Origin: Aquimonas sp041395245
GTDB lineage: Bacteria; Pseudomonadota; Gammaproteobacteria; Xanthomonadales; Xanthomonadaceae
Length of the DNA: 64,000 nucleotides
Direction of reading: 5' to 3'
Assembly: GCA_041395245.1 (NCBI GenBank)
Contig: JAWLAY010000009.1
Coordinates: forward strand, 124,001 to 188,000
Shown: positions 19,785-29,041 of the stretch, in pieces
Layout of the letters: each line of letters starts with the position of its first letter
Numbering within the stretch: the stretch's first letter is position 1
Notes under the pieces: model-generated
What the model was told of the DNA's origin: nothing
The model's input: the letters and a program-made list of their open reading frames with translations, nothing else
Databases searched by the model: none
Made by a program: the position numbers and the translations under genes

Positions 19785-22064
19785 ATGTCTGACACCGACG
19801 CACTGAAGCAAGCCGCCCTCGACTATCACCGCCAGCATCCGCCGGGCAAGATCAAGGTCGTGCCGACCAAGGCGCTGGTCAATCAGCGCGATCTCGCGCT
19901 GGCCTACTCGCCCGGCGTGGCAGCGGCCTGCGAAGTGATCGTCGACGATCCGCACGAGGCCTCGACCGTTACCGCCCGCGCCAATCTGGTGGCGGTCATT
20001 TCCAATGGCACCGCGGTGCTCGGCCTCGGCAACATCGGACCACTGGCCGCCAAACCGGTGATGGAAGGCAAGGGCGTGCTGTTCCAGAAGTTTGCCGGGA
20101 TCGACGTGTTCGACATCGAAGTCAGCGAGAACGACCCCGACAAGCTGGTCGAGATCATCGCCTCGCTGGAACCCACCTTCGGCGGCATCAATCTCGAAGA
20201 CATCAAGGCTCCGGAGTGCTTCATCGTCGAGCGCAAGCTGCGCGAACGCATGAAGATTCCGGTGTTTCACGACGACCAGCACGGCACCGCGATCATCGTC
20301 GGCGCGGCGGTGCTGAACGCCCTTGAAGTGGTCGGCAAACCGATCGGCGAGGTCAAACTCGCCACCTCGGGCGCGGGCGCCGCAGGCATCGCCTGCCTCG
20401 ACATGCTGGTTGCGCTGGGCATGCGCAAGGAAAACATCCTGGCGGTGGATCGCGAAGGCGTGCTTTATACCGGGCGCGATCACATGGACGCCGACAAGCG
20501 CCGCTACGCGCGGGAAACCGACAAGCGCAGTCTGGCCGACATCATGCAGGGTGCGGACGTGTTCCTCGGCTTGTCGGCGGGCAACATTCTCAGCGAAGAC
20601 ATGCTGCGCAGCATGGCGGAGCGGCCGATCATCCTGGCGCTGGCCAATCCGACCCCGGAAGTCAGCCCCGACCTCGCCAAACGGGTGCGACCCGACTGCA
20701 TCATCGCCACCGGCCGCTCGGACTATCCGAATCAGGTCAACAACGCCTTGTGCTTTCCGTACATCTTCCGTGGCGCGCTGGATGTCGGCGCGACGACGAT
20801 CAACGAAGCGATGAAGCTGGCCTGTGTGAAGTCGATTGCCGAACTCGCGCGCAAGGAAGCCAGTGATCTCGGCAATGCCTACGCCGGGGAAACGCCGTCA
20901 TTCGGACCCGAATACCTGATTCCGCGTCCGTTCGACCCGCGTCTGCTGGTGTCGCTGGTGACCCGCTGTCGCCGAAGCGGCGATGGCCTCGGCGTGGCCG
21001 CGCGCCCGATGACGGACATGGATGCCTACCGCGAACGACTCAGCCAGTTCGTGTTCCGCACCGGTCTGCTGATGAAGCCGGTGATGGAACGCGCCAAGGC
21101 GGATCTGCAGCGCGTGGTGTATGCCGAAGGCGAAGAGGAAACCACCCTGCGCGCGGTGCAGACCGTGGTGGACGAACGCATCGCCAAGCCGGTGCTGATC
21201 GGTCGCCCCGCGGTGATCGAGTCGCGCATCAAACGCCTGGGACTGCGTATTCGTCCGGGCGTAGATGTGGAAATCACCAACATCGATGACGACCCGCGTT
21301 TCAACGAATACTGGCAGCTCTACCACCAGATCATGCAGCGACGGGGTGTTACCCCGGATGCAGCGAAGGCGCTGGTGCGTTCGCGCTCGACCGTGATCGC
21401 GGCGCTGATGGTGCGCCGTGGCGAGGCCGATGCCCTGCTCTGCGGCCTGGTCGGTCGCTACCAGAAGAAGGCCAAGCACGTTCTCGACATCCTCGGCTGC
21501 GATCAGGGCGAGGACAAAGTCGCCGCGCTGTCCGCCGTGCTCAATGACAAAGGCGTGTTCTTCTTCACCGACACCCACATGCAGTTCGACCCGACGGCGG
21601 AACAGATCGCCGAAAGCGCGCTGCAGTCCGCCTATCGGCTGCGCCTGTTCGGCGTCGAACCGAAGGTGGCGTTGATCAGCCACAGCAACTTCGGCAGCAG
21701 CGATAACCCCAGTGCACAGAAGATGCGCGACGCGCTGAAGAGAATCCGCATCCGCGCGCCGAAGCTTGAAGTGGAAGGCGAGATGCACGTCGACGCCGCC
21801 TTGAACGAGGAAGTGCGCAATCGCCTGTTCCCCAACTCACGCCTGAAGGGCAGCGCCAATCTGCTGGTCTTCCCCAATCTCGACACCGCCAACACCGCCT
21901 ACAACCTGGTGCGCAGCATGACCGATGGCGTGGGTCTGGGGCCGATCCTGATGGGACCGTCGCACAGCGCCCATGTGCTCACTGCCTCGGCCACGGTTCG
22001 GCGTGTGATCAACATGACCGCGATTGCGGCGGTGGAGGCTCAGGTCCGCAAGGCGATGCGCTGA
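19785..22064 (+). CDS. maeB: NADP-dependent malic enzyme, MaeB type
   Basis: A 759-residue enzyme that oxidatively decarboxylates malate to pyruvate and makes NADPH. The N-terminal malic enzyme domain (about 1-430) shows LAYSPGVAAAC, GLGNIGPLAAKPVMEGK, FHDDQHGTAIIV and the nucleotide site TSGAGAAGIAC. The C-terminal half (about 440-759) is a phosphotransacetylase-like domain, a fusion characteristic of MaeB and used for allosteric control by acetyl-CoA. Length matches MaeB (759 in E. coli). Starts at ATG 19785. Confidence 0.95.
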   Translation: MSDTDALKQAALDYHRQHPPGKIKVVPTKALVNQRDLALAYSPGVAAACEVIVDDPHEASTVTARANLVAVISNGTAVLGLGNIGPLAAKPVMEGKGVLFQKFAGIDVFDIEVSENDPDKLVEIIASLEPTFGGINLEDIKAPECFIVERKLRERMKIPVFHDDQHGTAIIVGAAVLNALEVVGKPIGEVKLATSGAGAAGIACLDMLVALGMRKENILAVDREGVLYTGRDHMDADKRRYARETDKRSLADIMQGADVFLGLSAGNILSEDMLRSMAERPIILALANPTPEVSPDLAKRVRPDCIIATGRSDYPNQVNNALCFPYIFRGALDVGATTINEAMKLACVKSIAELARKEASDLGNAYAGETPSFGPEYLIPRPFDPRLLVSLVTRCRRSGDGLGVAARPMTDMDAYRERLSQFVFRTGLLMKPVMERAKADLQRVVYAEGEEETTLRAVQTVVDERIAKPVLIGRPAVIESRIKRLGLRIRPGVDVEITNIDDDPRFNEYWQLYHQIMQRRGVTPDAAKALVRSRSTVIAALMVRRGEADALLCGLVGRYQKKAKHVLDILGCDQGEDKVAALSAVLNDKGVFFFTDTHMQFDPTAEQIAESALQSAYRLRLFGVEPKVALISHSNFGSSDNPSAQKMRDALKRIRIRAPKLEVEGEMHVDAALNEEVRNRLFPNSRLKGSANLLVFPNLDTANTAYNLVRSMTDGVGLGPILMGPSHSAHVLTASATVRRVINMTAIAAVEAQVRKAMR

Positions 22065-22077
22065 CGCACAGCCCGAC

Positions 22078-23322
22078 ATGACCGCCATCGTCCCGTTCTG
22101 GCAGCGGCTGCGCGCCATTTCGCTGTATCCGTTCCAGAGTGCAGCGCTGTACACGGTGATCGTGTTGACCGTGCTCATCGCGGTAGGCGGGCTGCTGCCC
22201 GTGTTGGGCTTCCTGCTGATCCTGCTGGGCTGGTTGGCCGCCCTCAAGTACGCCTTCGAGATTCTGTTGACCACCGCCAACGGACGGCTCGAAGCACCGG
22301 AAAGCGTGCTCGGCATCGGCAACTCGGTGGTGTGGAGTTTCCTGGTGCTGCAGATCGTCAGCGTGTTCGTGCCGATGATCGTGGCGATGGCGGTATCGGT
22401 AGAACTCGGCACCCTGCTGCTGTGGCTCATGATGTTCCTGCAGCCCGCCGCGATCATGGCCCTGGGCATGACGCAAAGTCTGTTCAGCGCGCTTGACCCG
22501 CCGCTCTGGCTGCGCCTGGTCACCCGCATCGGCTGGCCCTATCTGGCCCTGGTCGGCCTACTGCTAGTCATCCAGTACAGCGCCGCCAATGCCACGGGAC
22601 TGCTGGGCGCACTGCTGCCCGCCGTGCTCGCCGAACCGCTGATCACGGTCTTTGCGCTGTGGGCTTTGTTTGCCACCTTTCATCTGATGGGCTACCTGCT
22701 TTGGCAGTACCACGAGGCGCTGGGATTCGAACCCACCGCGCCCGAACGCGTGGTCAGCCAGCGCGAAGCGCAGGAGCAGCAACTGCAGGATGCGGTGACC
22801 CAGGCCGTGCAGAGCGGTGACATCGCCTCGGCGGTGCGACTGATTCGCGACGCCCTGAATGCCCGTGCCTTGCCGATTCCGCTGCATGACCTGTATCGAC
22901 GACTGCTGCGTCAGCAAGGCGATCAGGCCGCGTTGCTGGAACACGGACGCCTGTTCCTGCATCTCCTGCTGGTGGAAAAGCAGGATCGTCGTGCTCTGGG
23001 CCTGGCCCGCGAATGTCTCGATCTGGACGCTCACTTCACCGCACCCGACATCGAGGACAGCATTCGTCTGGCCGAACGCGCCGCGCAGTCAGGCCAATCC
23101 AGCCTGGCCGTGGATCTGCTGCTGGCCGCCCTGCACGCCGATCCGCGGCACCCCGACATGCCGCGCTGGACATGGCGCGCTGTCGATCTGCTGCTGCGTC
23201 AGCCGGGGCGCGAAGCGCAAGCACGCGCCCTGCTGGACAATGCACTTCCACGCTGCGAAGACCCCGCCTTGCGTAACAGCCTCGAAGGACTGCGGCGCAG
23301 TCTGGCTGGCTCCGCGCAATAG
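22078..23322 (+). CDS. Multi-spanning membrane protein with C-terminal helical-repeat region
   Basis: A 414-residue protein. The first 210 residues contain about six hydrophobic segments (for example TVIVLTVLIAVGGLLPVLGF and MIVAMAVSVELGTLLLWLMM). The cytoplasmic C-terminal part (about 225-414) is a soluble alpha-helical repeat region resembling TPRs, with repeated LL..LL.Q and ALL/LAREC patterns. I do not recognise the family. It begins 14 bases after maeB and is followed by the convergent rhomboid gene, whose C-terminus carries similar helical repeats. Start ATG at 22078, since the earlier frame overlaps maeB. Confidence 0.75.
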   Translation: MTAIVPFWQRLRAISLYPFQSAALYTVIVLTVLIAVGGLLPVLGFLLILLGWLAALKYAFEILLTTANGRLEAPESVLGIGNSVVWSFLVLQIVSVFVPMIVAMAVSVELGTLLLWLMMFLQPAAIMALGMTQSLFSALDPPLWLRLVTRIGWPYLALVGLLLVIQYSAANATGLLGALLPAVLAEPLITVFALWALFATFHLMGYLLWQYHEALGFEPTAPERVVSQREAQEQQLQDAVTQAVQSGDIASAVRLIRDALNARALPIPLHDLYRRLLRQQGDQAALLEHGRLFLHLLLVEKQDRRALGLARECLDLDAHFTAPDIEDSIRLAERAAQSGQSSLAVDLLLAALHADPRHPDMPRWTWRAVDLLLRQPGREAQARALLDNALPRCEDPALRNSLEGLRRSLAGSAQ

Positions 23323-23332
23323 CCCGAACCAC

Positions 23333-24802
23333 TCACCCCTGCTCCAGCAGAAACCTGGCCTTCTGCGCCGGTGGGCTGTCGGGGTATTGATCGTGGAGGT
23401 TCTGCAGCACGCGGCGTGAGGCGGCGTGGGCATTGGATTCGCGCAGACGCAAGGCGATGCGCAGCAGCAGCATCGGCATCTGCGCTTGCAAGGCGGGGTG
23501 GGTCTGCAGGTGTGGCAACAGATCCAGTGCGGTGTCGATGTCGGCGCGCGCCAGCAACTGCAGGATCAGGCTTTCCAGTGCCTTGTCGGACACGTGGGAC
23601 AACGCACTGGCATCCAGCTCGGACAGCACCTTCGCCTTGGCGCGCAGGCCTTCGATGTCGCTGACCGGCAGTTCGAGGACGCGTCGTGCGCGCTCATTGA
23701 TCCAGTCTGTGCGGCGCGCGTTCTGTGCGCAGCGCAGCCGCGCGAGAGCCACATCGAATCGCTCGGGCGCCAGCGCTTGCGCGGCGGCGAGATGAACTTC
23801 GGCGGCCTCCAACTGCAGTTGCCCAAGGGCGAGCTGGCCACGCTTGAACTCGGCGTCGGCACGCTGCGCGGGCAGCGCTTCACCGTCTGAATCGTCCAGC
23901 CAGGCGGTCCGGACGCCACCCGTCTGACGAATCGCGAACGCCAGCAATGCGCCGCTCACCAGACCACCCGCGTGGGCCGAGTAGGCGACCTGATTGGCGG
24001 ACAGTCCCATCTGCAGCAACTCCCAACCCAACCAGATCGGCAGCAACCACAGCGCCGGTGCACGCACGTAGTCGAAGATCACGAAAAACCAGTAGAAAAA
24101 GCGCACCCGACGCCAGGCCCAGACCACACAGAACGCGCCCATCAGGGCGGCGATGGCACCGGACGCGCCGATCAGCGAGGAAAGCTGATCGCTCGTCTCC
24201 GCCTGCCAGGCCAGCCCTGCGCCGATCCCGCCGAGCAGATACAGCAGCAGAAAACGCACTGCCCCCAGCGGCGCCTCCACCAGCAGACCCAGGGCCATCA
24301 GAAACAGCATGTTGCCCAGCAGGTGATCGAGCCCACCATGCAGGAACATCGCACTGAGATATTGCGTGGCGTGGGCGTCCGACGAAGGCAGCGCATTGCG
24401 TTCGGTGACCACCTCTGCCAGCAGGACATCACGCTGCGCATCCAGTGCTTGCCAGCGTTGCCAGTCCAGCGGCGTGGCAAACCACTGTCCCTGTTCGAGC
24501 TCCTGCTGGAAGCGCCGGTCAGACTGCATGGCGACTTGTCGCGCCCATTCGCGCATCGGCTCGGGCAGGTCGTCCTCCGCTTGATCGAGCGCGCCTTCGG
24601 TGCGCTGCCGATAGCGCGTGTAGGCATCGGCCTCCAACTTGGCGAGACCGCTGTCCTGAGCGTAGCGCTGCACCGCTTCGCGGGCTGCCTCATCGCGTGC
24701 CTGCGGCCCGAAAAACACCAGCAGGTTGATCAGCACCAGCAACGCGGTCAGCCACGGGAAATTGCGCCGCGTCAGCGGACGATGCAAAGGCAGGATCAGC
24801 AT
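23333..24802 (-). CDS. Rhomboid family intramembrane serine protease with TPR-like tail
   Basis: A 489-residue membrane protease of the rhomboid family. The family landmarks are present: FLHGGLDHLLGNMLFL in helix 2, catalytic Ser in LIGASGAIAALMG and catalytic His in YSAHAGGLVSG. An unusually long soluble insert of about 110 residues lies between the first membrane helix and the catalytic core. A C-terminal cytoplasmic region of about 170 residues forms helical repeats, probably a substrate- or partner-binding platform. Starts at ATG 24802, with the M50-like gene upstream on the same strand. Confidence 0.9.
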   Translation of the reverse strand: MLILPLHRPLTRRNFPWLTALLVLINLLVFFGPQARDEAAREAVQRYAQDSGLAKLEADAYTRYRQRTEGALDQAEDDLPEPMREWARQVAMQSDRRFQQELEQGQWFATPLDWQRWQALDAQRDVLLAEVVTERNALPSSDAHATQYLSAMFLHGGLDHLLGNMLFLMALGLLVEAPLGAVRFLLLYLLGGIGAGLAWQAETSDQLSSLIGASGAIAALMGAFCVVWAWRRVRFFYWFFVIFDYVRAPALWLLPIWLGWELLQMGLSANQVAYSAHAGGLVSGALLAFAIRQTGGVRTAWLDDSDGEALPAQRADAEFKRGQLALGQLQLEAAEVHLAAAQALAPERFDVALARLRCAQNARRTDWINERARRVLELPVSDIEGLRAKAKVLSELDASALSHVSDKALESLILQLLARADIDTALDLLPHLQTHPALQAQMPMLLLRIALRLRESNAHAASRRVLQNLHDQYPDSPPAQKARFLLEQG

Positions 24803-24941
24803 GCGCGAGATCGGTCGAGGAAAGTCGAGAGCGCAGGGTGAGCGGCGCGACGCGGGAGATCAAGCGCGGCAATCCGTTTGCGTCCACAACGTCTCAAATC
24901 GCCTTCGCCAACGATGTCGACGCGGCCTTCAGCCGGACCGA

Positions 24942-25700
24942 TCAAGCTCCCAGGCTGCGCAAGAATCGCCAGCCCGAGCCCAGCACCAGCAAGGCACTCA
25001 GCGCCGCGAGCGCGCCGCCCCAAACCCAGTAGGGCAGCCAGAGCGCGGCTTCGATCTGTGCCACGTCGGACGGCATCGGCCCGGCCGAGGTCTGCGCCAC
25101 GGCGGTGAACAGGTAGTCGGCGCGGCTGAAACTGGCGAGGCCGAGTTGCACGGCGATGAACAGGCTGCTCCATTGCAGCAGCGCCGGTGATCCGCGCAGC
25201 GCGAGTGCCGCCAGCCCTAGTCCCAACACGCCCGCGTAGAACAGGGTCAGCAGATTGCCCGCCCACAGCAGCACCAGCAGGGCGCAGCCGAGCGCACCCA
25301 GCATCAACGCAATGCGACTACTGCGCTCGTGGCGCCCAGCGAGCAGCAACAGACTGGCGGCGATAGGCGGACCGAGCAAGCCGGCCGCAGCGATCACGGC
25401 GCTCTGCCAGGCACTGAAGTGCCCGCGATAGCTGGCGACACCGGAACCGTCGACGAACAGGGTCAACGTTTCGAAGTCCCCGCCCAGCAGCAGTGCGGCC
25501 AATCCGTGTCCAAATTCATGCGCCAGGGTCGACCCCAGCAGGATCGGCCAGTGCAGCCAGATCGGCACCGGCAACCAGTGCAGCGCAAGCGTCAGCGCCG
25601 CGACCACCAGCAAGGCTTGCAGCGCGCGCTGGCGCGAGGCGGAAGGCGCCGACGAGCCGATGACGGCAGACGTGTCACCTTGCGGCGCTATTTTCGTCAC
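24942..25700 (-). CDS. M50-type membrane metalloprotease
   Basis: A 252-residue polytopic membrane protein with the zinc-protease motif HEFGH at residues 61-65, inside the first pair of membrane helices, and several further hydrophobic segments. It resembles the small M50B-like peptidase group rather than RseP, since no PDZ domain is present. The second M50 motif (a conserved Asp in a late helix) is not obvious, so catalysis is inferred. Its start is only 36 bases from the divergent pspA-like gene, and a rhomboid protease lies downstream on the same strand, giving a cluster of membrane-quality genes. Confidence 0.8.
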   Translation of the reverse strand: MTKIAPQGDTSAVIGSSAPSASRQRALQALLVVAALTLALHWLPVPIWLHWPILLGSTLAHEFGHGLAALLLGGDFETLTLFVDGSGVASYRGHFSAWQSAVIAAAGLLGPPIAASLLLLAGRHERSSRIALMLGALGCALLVLLWAGNLLTLFYAGVLGLGLAALALRGSPALLQWSSLFIAVQLGLASFSRADYLFTAVAQTSAGPMPSDVAQIEAALWLPYWVWGGALAALSALLVLGSGWRFLRSLGA

Positions 25701-25736
25701 AATGCGTCACCACTCGGCGCTGCCATCGGAGGCAAC

Positions 25737-26492
25737 ATGTTCTCACGCATTTCCAACCTGATTCGAGGCTTCTTCTCGCTGTTCATCAGCGGCATCGAAA
25801 AGAAGAATCCCGAAGCGCTGCTGGAGCTGGAGCAGGAAAACCTGCGCAAGCAGATTGCCAGCTACAACCAGGGATTGGCCGCGCATGCCGGACTGGCCGA
25901 GCGTCTGATCGGTCAGGTGCGCAAGCTCGAAACCGAGGAGAAGGAACTGCGCGCGCGCACCGCCGCGCATCTGCGCGCGGGCAACAAGGATGCGGCCGCG
26001 CAACATGCGCTGCGCCTGCAGACCGTCACCCGCGAATTGGCGGAAAACCGCGCCCAGATGGAACAGGCGGAAACCACCTACAAGGACTTGATCCGCGCCC
26101 GCGATGTCGCCGTGAACGCCGCACGCGCCAAGATCGAAAGCCTGAAGGGTGCGATCAACGACATGCGCATGAAGACCGCAATGGCGGAAATGAACGAGAT
26201 GGCCTCGGGCATGATCGGCCAGATCGGCGGCTCCGGCGACACGCTGAATCGCCTGCACGAAATGGTCGAGGAAGAACGCAACAAGGCTGCCGGACGCGCT
26301 CGCGTGGCGCGCGATTCGCTGGATATGAGCGAGGTCAACGTCAAGGAAGCGGAAATGAAGGCCTTGGCGGATCAAGCGCTGGCCGATTTTGCAGCGGCCG
26401 AAGGCATCAGTCTGGGCGACGCCGAGGCGGCACCCGCAGCAATCTCGCGCAGCATGGGTGCCAAACCCACCAGTGAAGGCGAGTCGGCCTGA
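25737..26492 (+). CDS. PspA/IM30 (ESCRT-III superfamily) protein
   Basis: A 251-residue protein that is almost entirely alpha-helical and coiled coil, with an N-terminal amphipathic helix (MFSRISNLIRGFFSLFIS) for membrane contact, as in PspA/Vipp1. Family features include KKNPEALLELEQENLRKQI in helix 1-2, the long charged hairpin (residues about 60-180) and a SLDMSEVNVKEAEMKALAD stretch near the C-terminus. The start is well supported by CGGAGG five bases upstream. The next gene (AAA+) begins one base after its stop. PspA family proteins polymerise on membranes and are structural relatives of ESCRT-III. It differs from E. coli PspA in length (222) and in gene context: no pspF or pspBC is present. 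Confidence 0.87.
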   Translation: MFSRISNLIRGFFSLFISGIEKKNPEALLELEQENLRKQIASYNQGLAAHAGLAERLIGQVRKLETEEKELRARTAAHLRAGNKDAAAQHALRLQTVTRELAENRAQMEQAETTYKDLIRARDVAVNAARAKIESLKGAINDMRMKTAMAEMNEMASGMIGQIGGSGDTLNRLHEMVEEERNKAAGRARVARDSLDMSEVNVKEAEMKALADQALADFAAAEGISLGDAEAAPAAISRSMGAKPTSEGESA

Positions 26493-26493
26493 G

Positions 26494-28143
26494 ATGGCCC
26501 TGCCCGAGCACGCACCGGACTGGGCGAAATCGCTGGCGCGCGGCTTCGAGAGCGGCGCGCATGGACAATTCATCCTGCACGGCAATGTCGCCGACCGCTT
26601 CTTGCTGGACGGTCGACGCGTTGGTCTGGTGCGCTGTCTCGATCAACTGCTGCTGGGCGGCTTCGAGCTGGTGTTCGTCTTCGATGCGGGCAACGGGCTG
26701 AGCCTGTTGCGCGGCGGCGAGCGGCTCGCGCAATGGCCCGCCATGAAGGACATGCCCGCACTGCCACGCGAACCGCGTGCCGCGATTGAACTGATCACCC
26801 GCTATCTGCGCTATCGCGCCAATCTCGCCGCGCTTGGCAAGGTCGAGCCCGAGCACGTCGCGGTGATCCTGCGTGGTGTCGAACAGTGGTTGCCCGCATC
26901 GCGTCAGGGCGATGCCGACATCGCCGCCATGGCCAGCCTGCTGCGCGACTGGGCGACCGAATCGCCGTTTACCGACATGGCCTTTGCCTCGGTATTGATC
27001 GTCGATCAACTGGCCGATCTGCATCCCCTGCTGGTGATGCATCCGCGCGTTTCCAAGGCGCGCATTGCGATGCCGGATGCCACGACGCTGGAACTGGCGT
27101 TGGCGCAGTTGCGCGTCGAGCATCCCGCCGCCTTCGACCCCGAACAGGGCGACCGCGAGGCAGCCCAGGCGCTGACCGGCGTCAGTCTGAGCGCGCTGCA
27201 GAGCCTGGTGCGCGAACGCGCCCACGAAGGTCGCCGGATGGGTTCACAGGACTGGTCCGCAGTGAAGAAATCGCTGATCGAGACCGAGGCGGGCGATCTG
27301 ATCGAGTTCATCGAGTCGCGACGCAGCCTGGAGGACTACCACGCGCAGGCCGCACTCAAGACCTGGCTGCGGCAGGACATGCAGCTCTGGCAGCAAGGCG
27401 ATCTGCGCGCGCTGCCGATGGGTTATCTGCTCTGTGGTCCGGTCGGCACCGGCAAGACCTATCTGGTCGAGTGTCTGGCCGGCGAGGCCGGAGTTCCGGT
27501 GGTCAAACTAAAGAACTTTCGTGATCGTTGGGTCGGCTCCAGCGAAGGCAATCTGGAAAAGATCTTCCGCCTGATCCGCGCGCTGGGGCGCTGCATGGTG
27601 TTTGTCGACGAAGCCGATCAGACCTTGGGCAAGCGCGATGGCGGCAGCAGCGACAGCGGCCTGTCGGGTCGCCTTTATTCGATGCTGGCGCAGGAAATGT
27701 CGAACGGCGCCAATCGCGGCCGGGTGATGTGGCTGCTGGCCAGTTCGCGTCCCGACCTGATCGAGGTCGATCTGAAACGACCGGGACGCGTCGACGTGAA
27801 GATTCCGCTGCTGCCCACCACCAGCGTGGAAGAAAGCGCGGGGCTGCTGCGTGCCTTGCTCAAGCGTTTCGAGATTGATCTCGCGGTGGAAGCGCTGGCC
27901 GAGCTGCCGCTGCCCTTGCTGCTCACGCCCGGCGCGGCGGAAGCACTGGCGGTGAAGGTCTATCGACAAAGCCGAACCCAGTCGCAATCGCCACTGGATG
28001 CGCTGCGCGCCAGTCTCGACGGCTATCAGGCACCGGTTCCCGCCGACGTGCTGCGCTTCCAGATGCGCATCGCCATTCGTGAAGCAACCGACATGGCCTT
28101 CGTGCCACCGAGCCTGCGCGCGCTGGGAGATGAGGCGGCATGA
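26494..28143 (+). CDS. AAA+ ATPase of the PspA-linked operon
   Basis: A 549-residue protein with a C-terminal classical AAA domain: Walker A GPVGTGKT (about 314-321), pore-loop-like RWVGSSEGNLEKIF, Walker B MVFVDEADQTLG (about 368) and arginine-finger segment LKRPGRVDVKI. This is the FtsH/Vps4/Cdc48-type layout used to pull on protein polymers. The N-terminal 290 residues contain a region beginning FILHGNVADRFLL that resembles a degenerate AAA fold without Walker motifs. There is a one-base gap after the pspA-like gene and an ATGA overlap with the next gene, so expression is tightly coupled. Action on the PspA polymer is a hypothesis from context. Confidence 0.88.
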   Translation: MALPEHAPDWAKSLARGFESGAHGQFILHGNVADRFLLDGRRVGLVRCLDQLLLGGFELVFVFDAGNGLSLLRGGERLAQWPAMKDMPALPREPRAAIELITRYLRYRANLAALGKVEPEHVAVILRGVEQWLPASRQGDADIAAMASLLRDWATESPFTDMAFASVLIVDQLADLHPLLVMHPRVSKARIAMPDATTLELALAQLRVEHPAAFDPEQGDREAAQALTGVSLSALQSLVRERAHEGRRMGSQDWSAVKKSLIETEAGDLIEFIESRRSLEDYHAQAALKTWLRQDMQLWQQGDLRALPMGYLLCGPVGTGKTYLVECLAGEAGVPVVKLKNFRDRWVGSSEGNLEKIFRLIRALGRCMVFVDEADQTLGKRDGGSSDSGLSGRLYSMLAQEMSNGANRGRVMWLLASSRPDLIEVDLKRPGRVDVKIPLLPTTSVEESAGLLRALLKRFEIDLAVEALAELPLPLLLTPGAAEALAVKVYRQSRTQSQSPLDALRASLDGYQAPVPADVLRFQMRIAIREATDMAFVPPSLRALGDEAA

Positions 28144-28994
28144 GCAGCGCACGCTATCTGTGGAAAGCATTCTGGGCGCGCCCGTTCGGCATGCCGATAC
28201 CGCCGAACCTGTTTGGCCTGACGGCATTCGGCCTGCTTGGCGCGTTTCTGAATCCCGGCTTCTGGGTGCTCGGCGCGGGACTGGAAATCGCCTATCTCGC
28301 CCTGCTCTCGGGCAATGCCCGCTTTCGCCGCACGGTCGATGCCGAGCGTCAATCGGAAGACCCGCAGGACCAGCGCTACGCCAGTCAACTCGCCATGCTG
28401 GATCGCGAGGCGCAAAGCCAGCAATCCCGTATCGAAGCGCGTTCGCGCGAAATCTTCGCCACCCTCAATGCCTCGCCGATGCTGCGCACGCATGTCGACA
28501 GTCTGGAGCAACTGGTCTGGCTGCATCTGCGCCTGCTGGTGGCGCGCCGCGCGATTCTCGGCGTGGTGGAAACCGCCAGCGTCGAGTCACAACGGCTCGA
28601 CCAGCAGGAACAGCAGATCGAGCAACGTCTCGCGGCCACTGATCTCAGCCCCGAGCTGCGCCGCTCACTGGAGCAACAGAAGTCGGTGATCGATCAACGT
28701 CAGGCCGCCCATCTGGATGCGCAACGTCGACTGGAACATGTCGATGCCGAACTCGCCCGCATCGATCAGCAGATCGCGCTGATCCGCGAACAGGCGCTGT
28801 TGTCGACCAACGAAGACAGCATCGGCAGTTCACTCGACGCGCTCGCAGCGTCCTTCAACGAAGCCAATCGCTGGCTCAGCAGCCAGCGTGACCTGCTCGA
28901 ACCGATGGACCTGCTGACGTCACACCGGCTGCCCGAACGCGTTCTGAAAGGACCGCCACCGCTGCCGGGCAAACGCCCGACACAAACCCAATAA
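28140..28994 (+). CDS. Membrane-anchored coiled-coil protein
   Basis: A 284-residue protein. A hydrophobic segment of one or two helices (about residues 22-58, PPNLFGLTAFGLLGAFLN then WVLGAGLEIAYLALL) is followed by a long soluble region that is predicted coiled coil (about 75-240, rich in Q, E, R and L heptads). The tail is proline-rich (KGPPPLPGKRP). No family recognised. The start overlaps the AAA+ stop as ATGA. Its topology suggests a membrane tether or adaptor for the cytoplasmic PspA/AAA+ partners, by inference from the operon. Confidence 0.8.
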   Translation: MSSARYLWKAFWARPFGMPIPPNLFGLTAFGLLGAFLNPGFWVLGAGLEIAYLALLSGNARFRRTVDAERQSEDPQDQRYASQLAMLDREAQSQQSRIEARSREIFATLNASPMLRTHVDSLEQLVWLHLRLLVARRAILGVVETASVESQRLDQQEQQIEQRLAATDLSPELRRSLEQQKSVIDQRQAAHLDAQRRLEHVDAELARIDQQIALIREQALLSTNEDSIGSSLDALAASFNEANRWLSSQRDLLEPMDLLTSHRLPERVLKGPPPLPGKRPTQTQ

Positions 28995-29041
28995 CGACTC
29001 ACCCGCCCACACACAGCGCACCCCGATCCGAGGAGCAAGGT

